A DNA stretch of 64,000 bases, taken from Bacteroidota bacterium (lineage in GTDB: Bacteria > Bacteroidota > Ignavibacteria > Ignavibacteriales > Ignavibacteriaceae). Both the position numbers and the translations under genes were made by a program. Position 1 is the stretch's first letter, and every line of letters begins with the position of its first letter. The stretch covers positions 1 to 64,000 of the forward strand of contig JAKAGZ010000007.1 of the NCBI GenBank assembly GCA_021815365.1, read 5' to 3'. The notes under the pieces are model-generated. The model was not told the origin of the DNA. It did no database searches and saw nothing but the letters and a program-made list of their open reading frames with translations. Shown here one piece after another: positions 26,002-35,987 of this stretch.

Positions 26002-29000
26002 ATGCAAAGATTGTTTAGTTATAAAATAATAATCCTGGTTGCTTTCATAACATTTGCTTTTAATGAGATTCCCGGGCAGCAGCTACTACCGGTTGTGCCG
26101 GATTCATTGAGAGGAACAGCAGACGCTGAGCGTCAGGGCACACACGATGCAAATAATATCAGGACAATATTTTATAATTTTGGTATGGTAGGGGATTATC
26201 CGCCTGATCCGATAAATGTTGACCTAAGTGTTTTCCATTCGATCGAAATTCCTAAAGGTTCAGGGCAAAATTACAGTGATGGTTACACTCCGTATGTGCT
26301 GGCAAAAATTACACAAAACAACGGTTCACAAGCTTATATAATGGAAACTGGTTACAGGGAACGACAGGGACAAAGCCCTTTCCATAACAGGGTAATGCGT
26401 TTTGAACCGAGACCAGCTTATAACAGAGTTGGTAGCTGGGTCGGTTACTTTCAGCCTGATCCAAACATCAACAAAGGACGGTCGCCTGCTATAAGTAACG
26501 ACCCGCGGACATGGCCGGATTATTGGATTGATAAATTAGATGATCCGGACGATCCAGGCTGGCCTGGCTCTTGGGACGGATATTTCGGGAAGGCACCGGG
26601 TGCAGACCAGGAGAGCTTTTATGTTTATGATGACCAGTATTATGATGCCTGGAATTTTTACCCGGACAGCAGAGATCATACCAGGAAAGGTCTTGGTTTA
26701 AAAGTTGAACAAAGAAATTTTCAATGGGCAAACATTCAGGCGGGCAATGTGCTGTTTTCGCATTATGATATTTCTAATGAAGGAACTACAAACTATAACG
26801 ACAATATAATTTTTGGTTTGTATGATGATACAGGTGTTGGCGGCGAAGGTCTTGGACCGGAAGGCATTGCAGAGTCTGATGACGATAATGCTTTTTATAC
26901 TAAACAGGTTGGTCTTAATATTGTTTATACATGGGATAATTATGGAGATGGTATGAGGGGTCCGACAGGATATTTGGGATACTCATATCTCGAAACACCC
27001 GGGAATCCTTTTGACGGCATTGATAATGACAATGATGGAATAACAGACGAAAGCCGCAACAGCGGTCCTGGTCAAAAAATAGTGGGGCAGGATAATATAA
27101 AAGCTTATGTGCAGTCACATTATAACCTGGCTAAGTTTGAAGCATATTATGGTCCCTTGAAAAACAGGCTGGCTTACAAGGAAGGTGTATGGTGGACAGG
27201 TGATGAAGATATGGATTGGGTTGCTAAATTTCACGATACCGGTGCAGATGGTATTTTCGGTACACACGATAAGGGTGAAGGTGATGGAATACCGACCTCA
27301 GGCGAGCCTAATTTCGATAAAACTGATATTGATGAATCTGATCAGATAGGTTTGACTGGTTTTAAAATGAACAGGATAAGAGCAGGTAACGGGACCGGCC
27401 CGGTTGATAATATAGTATTTTATGATGACGGGCATCATTGGCCAGAACGCTTATATACGCTTTTCACAACTCCTGATTCGTCATTCGATGCTCCTCTCGT
27501 TCAGAACTATAATATAGGTTTTTTATTTGCTTCGGGTCCTTTTATTTTACCTGCTGGTGATAGAGAAAGATTCAGCCTTGCTCTTGGTTTCGGATGGACT
27601 TTAAGAGACCTGGAAAATACTACAAGGATTGTTGCACAAATTTATAAAGCAAATTATCAATTTGCTATTCCTCCTCCGCTGCCAACACTTCAGGCTTTTG
27701 CTGGTGATCACTATGTAACATTAACCTGGGATAACAAAGCAGAAACAGCTTTCGATCAACTTACTAACACAAACGACTTCGAAGGTTATAAAATATACAG
27801 GAGTACTGATCCTGCTTTTTTGGATCCAAAGGTAATTATGACAGGTACTGGCTCAGGACCTATCGGTAACGGCAAACCAATTGCACAATTTGATCTTAAG
27901 GACGGTGTATATGGGTTTTCTAATCTTACAGTTGAGGGCGTTGCATATTTTTTGGGCAATGATACCGGCTTGTCTCATTCATTTACGGATACCACAGTAA
28001 CAAACGGACAGACTTATTACTATGCTGTTACTGCTTACGACAAAGGTTCAGATTCATTGTACGTTTATCCTTCTGAAAATTCTATTTCTGTCAGCCAAAC
28101 ACTGAGAGGCGGGACTATTCTTTCCAAAAATGTCGTTAGAGTTGTTCCAAACGCTTTATCGCTTGGGTATAAAACTGCGCAGGCTTTACAGCTTCAGCAT
28201 AATGAAGGTACAGGAACAGGTTCTATTAATATAGTAATTAAAAATCCCTCTTTGGTTCCCGATAATCATTTGTTCAAAATTATTTTTTCGAATTTCGAAG
28301 ACTCAGTCAGGGCAAAATATTATTCACTTACAGATGTAACTGCAAAAGATACTTTATTTACTCTTGGTTATGATCTTGAAGGTGAGGGAACAGGCCCGGT
28401 AGCAAACGGCATAATGCCCGTCATTTCCACGCCGGCAGAAGTCTTAATTGATTCTGCTACTAGCGGATTTACCAGCCAAAGCAAGACAAACCTGAAATTA
28501 AAATCCAGCTACGCCACTTCTTTACCCATTTCTCTGCGCAGACCTGGTTATCCGGATAATATTGAAATAATTTTCAGCAACCAGGTATTGGACACTTCTG
28601 TGGCAGGTATTGGTACCCCTTCGGAGCCGACCAAATTTAAAGTTGTTGCTAAAGATCCTTCCGGTGATATAAAATTGAAATTCCGTTTCAGAGATATTGA
28701 TAAGTCCGGTACATTCTCTACTGTGAATGATTATATTGAAGTTTTAACAGCAAAGAAAGAAACTCCGACAAAACTTCTGCCTACCTGGCAAATTGAAGTA
28801 GATACTGGTTCAACTCCACGTTCATTTCAGCCTCCCGGTGACGGAGATGTATATAAATTAAATTTAAAAGTCCCTTATTCGAGCAGCGATGTATTCACTT
28901 TTACGACTAAGGCACAAAAAATTGATAACCAATTGGCGAAAGAACAGTTCAGAGAGCCTTATGTTGTACCTAATCCTTACATAGGTCAGGCAAGCTTTGA

Positions 29001-29256
29001 ACCTCAAAGGTTTGCAGTATCGGGGCGTGGAGAAAGAAGGATCGAATTCAGGGGTCTGCCTGAGAGTTGTGTAATTAGAATATATACTGTTTCCGGTGCA
29101 TTAGTAAAAACGATAGAACATAATGGTCTGCAGGGTTATGAACCCTGGGACTTACGGAGTAAAGATAATTTAGAGATAGCTCCGGGGCTTTACATCTTCC
29201 AGGTAGAAGCACCTGGCGTGGGTTCGTACATTGGAAAATTTGCAATCGTAAAATAA
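26002..29256 (+). CDS. large secreted protein with FN3 and calcium-loop repeats, partner of TonB receptor
   Basis: The 1084-residue protein has a signal peptide (about 1-26). It is rich in D/N/G loops such as DGIDNDNDGITDES (about 337-350), which look like thrombospondin type 3 or EF-hand-like calcium sites. A fibronectin type III region covers about 555-690 (ITWDNKAET-like start; YYYAVTAYDKGSDS end). The C-terminus (about 985-1084) starts YVVPNPY and ends LYIFQVEAPGVGSYIGKFAIVK. It resembles a T9SS-type C-terminal domain but lacks the NYPNPFNP motif of its neighbours. I do not recognise a catalytic domain. Its place between a TonB receptor and a PorV-like protein suggests an outer-membrane complex. 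Confidence 0.75.
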   Translation: MQRLFSYKIIILVAFITFAFNEIPGQQLLPVVPDSLRGTADAERQGTHDANNIRTIFYNFGMVGDYPPDPINVDLSVFHSIEIPKGSGQNYSDGYTPYVLAKITQNNGSQAYIMETGYRERQGQSPFHNRVMRFEPRPAYNRVGSWVGYFQPDPNINKGRSPAISNDPRTWPDYWIDKLDDPDDPGWPGSWDGYFGKAPGADQESFYVYDDQYYDAWNFYPDSRDHTRKGLGLKVEQRNFQWANIQAGNVLFSHYDISNEGTTNYNDNIIFGLYDDTGVGGEGLGPEGIAESDDDNAFYTKQVGLNIVYTWDNYGDGMRGPTGYLGYSYLETPGNPFDGIDNDNDGITDESRNSGPGQKIVGQDNIKAYVQSHYNLAKFEAYYGPLKNRLAYKEGVWWTGDEDMDWVAKFHDTGADGIFGTHDKGEGDGIPTSGEPNFDKTDIDESDQIGLTGFKMNRIRAGNGTGPVDNIVFYDDGHHWPERLYTLFTTPDSSFDAPLVQNYNIGFLFASGPFILPAGDRERFSLALGFGWTLRDLENTTRIVAQIYKANYQFAIPPPLPTLQAFAGDHYVTLTWDNKAETAFDQLTNTNDFEGYKIYRSTDPAFLDPKVIMTGTGSGPIGNGKPIAQFDLKDGVYGFSNLTVEGVAYFLGNDTGLSHSFTDTTVTNGQTYYYAVTAYDKGSDSLYVYPSENSISVSQTLRGGTILSKNVVRVVPNALSLGYKTAQALQLQHNEGTGTGSINIVIKNPSLVPDNHLFKIIFSNFEDSVRAKYYSLTDVTAKDTLFTLGYDLEGEGTGPVANGIMPVISTPAEVLIDSATSGFTSQSKTNLKLKSSYATSLPISLRRPGYPDNIEIIFSNQVLDTSVAGIGTPSEPTKFKVVAKDPSGDIKLKFRFRDIDKSGTFSTVNDYIEVLTAKKETPTKLLPTWQIEVDTGSTPRSFQPPGDGDVYKLNLKVPYSSSDVFTFTTKAQKIDNQLAKEQFREPYVVPNPYIGQASFEPQRFAVSGRGERRIEFRGLPESCVIRIYTVSGALVKTIEHNGLQGYEPWDLRSKDNLEIAPGLYIFQVEAPGVGSYIGKFAIVK

Positions 29257-29272
29257 AATTACGGCAGTTAAA

Positions 29273-30301
29273 ATGAATAAAAAATCTGCTACAACTAAGG
29301 TCTTATTTATTATCTTAATAATTGTTAGCGTACATTGTACTGTTACAGCTCAAAGTAAAGTAGGTACAACTGTCGGACTGTTTTTAACTATTGACCAGAG
29401 TGCGAGGGTTTCGGGAATGGGTAATGCAGGTACTGCGCTCTTCGGTGAGGCGTCCAGTATGTTTTACAATCCTGCAAGTCTGGGCAGATTAACTCAGACC
29501 GATGCACAGTTTACTTATTCAGAATGGCTTGCAGGGATAACCTTCAATTATGCAGCGCTCGGGATTAAAGTTGAAAATATCGGAACGTTTTCTCTTCAGG
29601 CAATTTCTATGAATTCAGGCGACATCGCTGTCCGCACTGTCGAGCAGCCTTTGGGGACAGGAGAATTCTACAACGTTAATGATTTTGCTTTGGGTGTTGG
29701 ATATGGTTTAATGCTTACAGATCGTGTTTCAGTTGGCTTTCTTGTAAATTATATTCAGGAAACGATCTGGCATGATGCACTGACAGATTTTGCTATTAAC
29801 CTCGGCGTTCAATATGAAGTTACTCATGGTGGATTTACAATAGGTGCAAGCTTGTTAAATTTCGGGCCTACGGCAAGATTCAGCGGCAGGGATTTGTTTA
29901 TAGATTACAACCAGGACCCATCAAAGCACGGCGGTAATGATCAGCTACCTGGCCAACTTAGAACTGACGCATATCCGCTTCCGACTTTATTCAGGATAGG
30001 GGTTTCATATCCTTACAAGTTTAATGATGAAAACCAAATAATATTTTCTGTTGATGCGCTCCATCCCAACGATAATCACGAAAGCCTTAATGCCGGCGTT
30101 GAAATGACCCTGGTAAAAAATTTTTCAATTAGAGGCGGATACCGGAACCTTTTCTTAACTGATTCAGAAGGCGGGCTTGAACTTGGAGCCGGCGTTAATT
30201 ATACTTTTTCTGAAGGATATGTTTTACGCTTTGATTATGCATGGGCAGATTACGGACGTTTGCTTAAAGTTAACAGGTTTACAGTCAGTGTTGGTTTTTG
30301 A
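29273..30301 (+). CDS. PorV/PorQ family outer-membrane beta-barrel protein
   Basis: The 342-residue protein has a signal peptide (about 1-26) and the family's N-terminal signature SARVSGMGNAGTALFGEASS followed by MFYNPASLG. It ends in a barrel-type C-terminus (NRFTVSVGF). PorV is the T9SS shuttle protein that receives exported cargo, and PorQ-like relatives share the fold; which role this one has cannot be told by eye. The gene is 16 bases after the large partner protein, so TonB receptor, partner and barrel form one unit. Confidence 0.82.
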   Translation: MNKKSATTKVLFIILIIVSVHCTVTAQSKVGTTVGLFLTIDQSARVSGMGNAGTALFGEASSMFYNPASLGRLTQTDAQFTYSEWLAGITFNYAALGIKVENIGTFSLQAISMNSGDIAVRTVEQPLGTGEFYNVNDFALGVGYGLMLTDRVSVGFLVNYIQETIWHDALTDFAINLGVQYEVTHGGFTIGASLLNFGPTARFSGRDLFIDYNQDPSKHGGNDQLPGQLRTDAYPLPTLFRIGVSYPYKFNDENQIIFSVDALHPNDNHESLNAGVEMTLVKNFSIRGGYRNLFLTDSEGGLELGAGVNYTFSEGYVLRFDYAWADYGRLLKVNRFTVSVGF

Positions 30302-30354
30302 GAGGATGTTTTATGCATAAACATATTATTAAAGTTGTATATCAGAAATGAACC

Positions 30355-31746
30355 ATGCTAATAAAAAGTATTATTCTAATCCTATTAGTTTTTTTCTCGT
30401 CTGTAATTTCCAATGACATGAACGTTCATCCTGTCAAGCAGGACGAATTCATTAGTTATAAGCCTACATCGAAGGAAAGAGCTTTTCTTGATACACTCCA
30501 GTACAAAGCTTTCCTGTATTTTATTGACGAAGCAAACCGCTATAACGGGTTGGTGAAGGATAGGTCAACAAAAGAATCTCCCTCAAGCATTGCAGCAGTT
30601 GGTTTCGGTCTGCCTGTTCTGGCTGTTGGTGCAGAACATAAATGGATTAGCAGGGAAGAGGCTGCTGAGAGAACGTTGAACGCCTTGAATTTTTTCCTGC
30701 ATTGTGAGCAGAGTACCGATTCATTAGCTTCAGGGTATAAGGGATTCTTCTATCACTTTTTGGATATGAAGACGGGCAGACGATACTGGAATTGCGAACT
30801 CTCTTCAATAGATACAGGTTTACTTTTGGCGGGGATAATTTTTTCCAGGCAATATTTTAACGGCAATGCACAGGTTGAAAAAGAAATTCGTAAAAATGCA
30901 GCCATTATCTTAAAAAGAGTTGATTGGAACTTTTTCGTTTTACACAGCACCTCAAAAGATGCAGGCTCTATTTCTATGGCATGGTATCCCGGTACAGGAT
31001 TAGCAAATATAGGGTGGAGAGGTTATAACGAAGCGTTAATATTATATATTATTGCAGCAGGAAGCGGAATGAACAATCCTGAGCGCGCATATAATGCATG
31101 GCTCAGCACTTACGAGTGGCAGGAACCTTATGAAGGTTTGGGACACGTCGTTTTTCCCCCGTTGTTCGGGCACCAGTATTCAGAAATATTTGTTGATTTT
31201 AGAGGTATTGCAGATAAGTATATGGAAAAAAAAGGAATTGATTATTTTGAAAATTCAAGAAGAGCAACGCTTACACAACATTTGTACGCAATCGAAAATC
31301 CTTATGGCTGGAAAGGTTATGATTCATTAACGTGGGGAATAACTGCCTGTGACGGGCCTGATAATTCAAAGGAATACAATGGCAAAAAAATATTAGGTTA
31401 TGCCGGCAGAGGGACCTCTGGTATACACTTAAATTATTTTGATGATGGAACGCTTGCACCAACTGCCGCCGGCGGCTCAATTGTTTTTACACCTGAGTTA
31501 TCAATACGTACTTTAATGAATATGTACAATAAATATTATGACGAAGGTATTTGGGGTAAATATGGATTGGTGGATGCATTCAATCCTACTGTGAATTGGT
31601 TTGATGACCAATACCTTGGGATTGATCAGGGCCCAATTGTGCTTATGATTGAAAATTTTAGGAACGGTTTTGTGTGGAAATATGTAATGAATGATCCGAT
31701 AATAAAAAAAGGATTAAAAAGACTCAGGTTTAATCCGGTCAATTAA
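30355..31746 (+). CDS. second GH144-like endo-beta-1,2-glucanase, no sorting domain
   Basis: The 463-residue protein has a signal peptide (about 1-20) and a PF10091/GH144-like barrel. Recognisable segments are LQYKAFLYFIDEANRYNGLV, KDRSTKESPSSIAAVGFGL, RGYNEALILYIIAAGSG, NPYGWKGYDSLTWGITACDG and WFDDQYLGIDQGPIVLMIEN. Unlike the copy at 14910 it lacks both the FN3 and the T9SS domain, so it should stay in the periplasm and cut oligosaccharides brought in by the TonB receptor. A 12-codon reading frame (30313-30351) with a gagga site sits just upstream and could be a coupled leader; this is speculative. Confidence 0.87.
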   Translation: MLIKSIILILLVFFSSVISNDMNVHPVKQDEFISYKPTSKERAFLDTLQYKAFLYFIDEANRYNGLVKDRSTKESPSSIAAVGFGLPVLAVGAEHKWISREEAAERTLNALNFFLHCEQSTDSLASGYKGFFYHFLDMKTGRRYWNCELSSIDTGLLLAGIIFSRQYFNGNAQVEKEIRKNAAIILKRVDWNFFVLHSTSKDAGSISMAWYPGTGLANIGWRGYNEALILYIIAAGSGMNNPERAYNAWLSTYEWQEPYEGLGHVVFPPLFGHQYSEIFVDFRGIADKYMEKKGIDYFENSRRATLTQHLYAIENPYGWKGYDSLTWGITACDGPDNSKEYNGKKILGYAGRGTSGIHLNYFDDGTLAPTAAGGSIVFTPELSIRTLMNMYNKYYDEGIWGKYGLVDAFNPTVNWFDDQYLGIDQGPIVLMIENFRNGFVWKYVMNDPIIKKGLKRLRFNPVN

Positions 31747-31799
31747 AATCTACTTTATACAGAAAAACTTTCTGATAACTATACACTAATAATCCGAAT

Positions 31800-34013
31800 A
31801 TGAAGATTAAACAAACTTGTATAAAAATATTTTTTGTTCTGGTTTTACCTGGCTGCATTAACTTCGGCTATGCACAGAATTTGTCTGTTGAACAAAAAGC
31901 AGACAGCTTACTTTCGAAAATGACTTTGCAGGAAAAGATAGGACAGTTAGTTCTGACCAGTGCTTTCGGAAATAAAATGGGTGAAATGATCAAAAAAGGT
32001 GAAATTGGATTTACAGGAAACTGGGGTCCACATAAAAGAGACAGTCTTCAGACTATTGCTGTTGAACATTCACGGCTTCACATACCTTTAGTTTTTGCTA
32101 CAGATGTGATTCATGGTTACAATACAATTTTTCCTGTTCCCCTTGCGCAATCGTGCAGTTGGGATCCTGATCTTGTTACTAAAGCGGCAAGCATAGCAGC
32201 TTTTGAGGCTGCTTCTGATGGAGTTAACTGGACATTTGCACCGATGGTTGACATTGCACGCGATCCAAGATGGGGAAGAATTGTTGAAGGCGCCGGAGAA
32301 GATCCGTACCTTGGGAGCGTTATGGCAGCAGCTTATGTTAAAGGTTATCAAGGAAAAGATTTAAACAGGCCGGCATCTATTGCTGCTACTGCGAAACATT
32401 ACGTTGCCTACGGCGCAGCTCAAGCCGGAAGAGATTATAACACTGTTGATATTTCCGAAAGAACTTTGCGAGAGATTTATTTACCGCCTTTCCATTCTGC
32501 CGTAAATGCTGGTGCTGAATCAATTATGAGCGCTTTCAATGATCTGAATGGTGTTCCGGCTTCGGGAAATTATTTTACGCTGACTAAAATTTTGAGAGAT
32601 GAATGGAAATTTAAAGGCGTAGTAATTAGTGATTACAATTCTGTGGGAGAATTAGTTAATCACGGAGTTGCAAAAGATAAATCAGATGCAGCAAGAATAG
32701 GAATAACTGCTGGAGTTGATATTGATCTTGCCGGCGACACTGTTATGGGAGATATTTATGCGCCTTATCTTGAGAATTTAGTAAAGAAGGGTATAGTTCC
32801 GGGAAGTTTAATAGACCGTTCTGCAAGAAGAGTGCTTAGAATGAAATTGAAACTGGGAATGTTTGAACATCCTTATATTGATAAAGATTTCTTTAGAAAA
32901 AAAGGACCTTCGAAGGAAGAAAAAAATAAAATTGCCCGTCAGCTTGCAAATGAATCAATTGTGCTTTTGAAGAATTACAAAAATGTTCTTCCGCTAAAAA
33001 AAGATATTCATTCTATTGCTTTGATTGGTCCGCTTGCAGACGACCAGGAAAACCTTTTAGGTCCGTGGTCACCCAATGGGATTTCCAAAAATGTTGTTAC
33101 TGTTTTTCAGGGGATCAGGAATAAAGTTTCTTCGGGGACAATAATAAATTATGCGAAAGGCTGCGGCATTCTTGACACGAGCACAGCAGGCTTTAAAGAC
33201 GCAATTGAAAATGCTAAGAAGTCTGATGTAGCAGTGTTGGTAGTAGGTGAATCGCGCGAAATGAGCGGCGAGGCAGCCAGCCGAGCGTTCATTGATTTAC
33301 CTGGTGTACAGAACGAGTTGATAAAAAAGATTTACGAGACTGGTGTGCCTGTTGTAGTGATATTGATGAATGGCAGACCGCTGACAATCAACTGGATTTC
33401 CCAAAACGTAAATGCTATTCTTGAGACATGGTACTTAGGTGATCAAACAGGAAACTCCATTGCCGACGTTCTATTCGGAGATTATAATCCTTCCGGTAAG
33501 CTAACGGTTACATTTCCAAGGTCGGTCGGGCAAATTCCGATTTATTATTCGCATAAAAATACAGGACGCCCTCCTGATCCTAATGATAAATATACCTCTA
33601 AGTATATTGATTCTCCCGTTACCCCGCTCTATCCTTTTGGATATGGTCTGAGCTACACAACTTTTGATTTTTCAAATTTGAAGATAGATAAAACAACGAT
33701 TTCTACAAATGGATCAGCAATAGTTTCTGTAGACGTTACTAATACCGGAACGACAACCGGAACAGAGATTGTTCAGCTCTATATTAGAGATATTGTTGCA
33801 AGCGTTACGAGACCCGTGAAAGAACTTAAGGGATTTAAGAGAATCCAGCTTAGACCCGGTGAGACAAAAAAAGTTCAATTCACGGTTACAGCCGGTATGT
33901 TATCTTTTTACAACTCAGAAATGAAAAAAATAATTGAGCCAGGTAAGTTCGATATTATGGTAGGTAACAATTCAGATAATGTATTAACAACATCTTTAGA
34001 AGTAGTTAAATAG
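31800..34013 (+). CDS. bglX: GH3 family beta-glucosidase (BglX type)
   Basis: GH3 enzymes release glucose from the non-reducing end with retention. The 737-residue protein has a signal peptide (about 1-25) and a TIM barrel with the ATDVIHGYNTIFPVPLAQS segment and RDPRWGRIVEGAGEDPYLGS. The nucleophile is D278 in VVISDYN, and KHYVAYGAAQAGRDYN is also present. The second sandwich domain has LVVGESREMSGEAASR, and a C-terminal FN3-like domain starts at about 640. Length matches BglX. Location should be periplasmic. In this locus sophoro-oligosaccharides (beta-1,2) are the suggested substrate, although GH3 specificity cannot be read from sequence alone. Confidence 0.92.
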   Translation: MKIKQTCIKIFFVLVLPGCINFGYAQNLSVEQKADSLLSKMTLQEKIGQLVLTSAFGNKMGEMIKKGEIGFTGNWGPHKRDSLQTIAVEHSRLHIPLVFATDVIHGYNTIFPVPLAQSCSWDPDLVTKAASIAAFEAASDGVNWTFAPMVDIARDPRWGRIVEGAGEDPYLGSVMAAAYVKGYQGKDLNRPASIAATAKHYVAYGAAQAGRDYNTVDISERTLREIYLPPFHSAVNAGAESIMSAFNDLNGVPASGNYFTLTKILRDEWKFKGVVISDYNSVGELVNHGVAKDKSDAARIGITAGVDIDLAGDTVMGDIYAPYLENLVKKGIVPGSLIDRSARRVLRMKLKLGMFEHPYIDKDFFRKKGPSKEEKNKIARQLANESIVLLKNYKNVLPLKKDIHSIALIGPLADDQENLLGPWSPNGISKNVVTVFQGIRNKVSSGTIINYAKGCGILDTSTAGFKDAIENAKKSDVAVLVVGESREMSGEAASRAFIDLPGVQNELIKKIYETGVPVVVILMNGRPLTINWISQNVNAILETWYLGDQTGNSIADVLFGDYNPSGKLTVTFPRSVGQIPIYYSHKNTGRPPDPNDKYTSKYIDSPVTPLYPFGYGLSYTTFDFSNLKIDKTTISTNGSAIVSVDVTNTGTTTGTEIVQLYIRDIVASVTRPVKELKGFKRIQLRPGETKKVQFTVTAGMLSFYNSEMKKIIEPGKFDIMVGNNSDNVLTTSLEVVK

Positions 34014-34048
34014 ATAGAGAAGTCGTACCATTTACGTTGTTAAAAGGG

Positions 34049-35899
34049 ATGAAATTTTTATTCATATATATTTCTGCATTTATTTTGATCTTTTCAGGCC
34101 TGCTTCAGGGACAGATAAAGAGGATAACGGAAAGCAGCACTTTAGCCGAAGCAGGTAATTATAAAATTACTGTTCGTGAATTTAAGGAAAGGTATCAATT
34201 CAGTCCTCATCCGCGTCAATCAGGATCTTCAGACGCTGACCTTAAAAAAGAATATTTATATACATTGATCGCTGAGAAGCTATTAGCACAAAAGGCTAGA
34301 TTGCTAATGCTTGATACAACAGGGGACGTGCGGGGGTATTCAGATTACATGGAAAGACTCTTTGTAAAAGATGCGTTATACAGAAAAGAGATTTTGGGTA
34401 ATAAGGAAATAACCGGGGGTGAAATTGAAGAAGCCAGGAATAGAATATCAAAAGTGCTCCTTGTAAAATATCTGAACTCAAAGGATGAGGAGGAGATAAA
34501 TGTTTTATATTCTCAACTTAAACGTGGTGCATCTTTTGATTCTTTGTTAGCCGGCAGATCTGAGGCAGAAGAACAGAAAACATTGGGGAAAGTTACCTAT
34601 GGTTCACTCGATAAATTTGTAGAAGATTCTTTATACAACCTGAAGATAGGGCAATTTACACTTCCTCTTTATACAGGCAAGCGGTGGTATGTTTTTAAGC
34701 TTTATGATATTATAAACCAGCCCTATTTTGATACGCCTGATGTGCAGAGTAAAATTAAAAGAACACTTGAAGAAAGGGAGATTGATGATCTGCAGAAAAA
34801 TTATCTTTACAGACTCTTACATAGATTAAAAATAGATGTAGACCGGCATCTTTTTACTCAAATCCTAAATGAAATTGTTAAATACCTGAAGGCGAGAGAA
34901 GCAGCATATAAGGATTCGGAGCGTCCAAAGTTTATTTATTTAATCGCTGATGATTTTAATAAGATTAAGGACTCACTTGGCACCACAACTTTGAATTCTG
35001 TGTTTATTAAGTATGAAAAAAATCCCGAAACAGTTGAACAGTTTTTAACTCAACTAAGCTATAACGGGTTCAAGGCAGCAAATTCTGATACCCGTCTTGT
35101 TACACAGCTATTCGATAACTATGTAAAAAATTATATACAGAGTGAACTTCTTGCCAGGCAGGGTTATGATGAACATCTGCAAAATACTGCCCCTGTCAAA
35201 AAAGATTTAGAACTTTGGCAAAATTATTACCTGGCGTTGAAATTAGAAAGAATGATTCTCGATTCTGTTTCTGTAAGCGATGCAGAGGCTTATGATTTTT
35301 ATTCGAAAAATCACGATTTAATTTTTCCGGCAGAGCAGGTGAATGTTCAGGAAATTCTTGTTGAGAATCTTGAGAGTGTGCAGAGTGTATTCGAAGAACT
35401 CGACAAAAAAATTCCTTTTACTGAAGCAGCGAAAAAATTTTCCATTATTGATTCCTTAAAAACAAACGGCGGAGAGCTGGGCTTTCTCCCCGCTGCAAAA
35501 CTTGGCAGCATAGGCAGAGCTGCTATTAAAATGAAAGTCGGAGATGTTTACGGACCAATCAAGGTACCGGAAGGTTTTGCAATAATAAAATTAATTGGCA
35601 GGAAAGAGGGAGGCGAACAAAAGGATACTTCTTTTGTCAATATTAAAAATGATCTGAAAGAAATAATTCAGGGCATAAAGCTTAAAAGCAAGTTAAAGGA
35701 TTATGTATCTGACCTTGCTTTGCAATTCGGGGTTGAAATCAACAAGGATGCACTTAATTCAGTTAGGGCTGAACAAATTAATACTGTTACAATTAGAATG
35801 ATAGGCTTTGGAGGCAGAATTTATGCTTTTCCATACGAACCTTTATTCGGAGGATGGTACGAATTGTATTTGAAAAAAAAATCCGAAGTTCCGCAGTGA
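34049..35899 (+). CDS. PpiC/SurA-type peptidyl-prolyl isomerase
   Basis: This is a periplasmic foldase of about 616 residues. It has a signal peptide (KFLFIYISAFILIFSGLLQG), a SurA-like helical N-terminal region and a parvulin domain at about 430-530 (VNVQEILVENLESVQSVFEE, NGGELGFLPAAKLGSIGRAA, KVGDVYGPIKVPEGFAIIKL). A weaker, earlier parvulin-like segment spans about 140-230. The ATG at 34049 starts a clean signal peptide; a TTG four codons earlier (34037) is possible. It lies between GH3 and the GH15-like gene and may assist folding of the barrel and exported enzymes of this locus. Confidence 0.82.
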   Translation: MKFLFIYISAFILIFSGLLQGQIKRITESSTLAEAGNYKITVREFKERYQFSPHPRQSGSSDADLKKEYLYTLIAEKLLAQKARLLMLDTTGDVRGYSDYMERLFVKDALYRKEILGNKEITGGEIEEARNRISKVLLVKYLNSKDEEEINVLYSQLKRGASFDSLLAGRSEAEEQKTLGKVTYGSLDKFVEDSLYNLKIGQFTLPLYTGKRWYVFKLYDIINQPYFDTPDVQSKIKRTLEEREIDDLQKNYLYRLLHRLKIDVDRHLFTQILNEIVKYLKAREAAYKDSERPKFIYLIADDFNKIKDSLGTTTLNSVFIKYEKNPETVEQFLTQLSYNGFKAANSDTRLVTQLFDNYVKNYIQSELLARQGYDEHLQNTAPVKKDLELWQNYYLALKLERMILDSVSVSDAEAYDFYSKNHDLIFPAEQVNVQEILVENLESVQSVFEELDKKIPFTEAAKKFSIIDSLKTNGGELGFLPAAKLGSIGRAAIKMKVGDVYGPIKVPEGFAIIKLIGRKEGGEQKDTSFVNIKNDLKEIIQGIKLKSKLKDYVSDLALQFGVEINKDALNSVRAEQINTVTIRMIGFGGRIYAFPYEPLFGGWYELYLKKKSEVPQ

Positions 35900-35987
35900 A
35901 GATTTCAACGCCTGTGATGAAGTTAATTGAGAGAGTAAATATTCATGAGTTTACTTTATCCAAATTCTATAGAAAGGATTTATAAGT

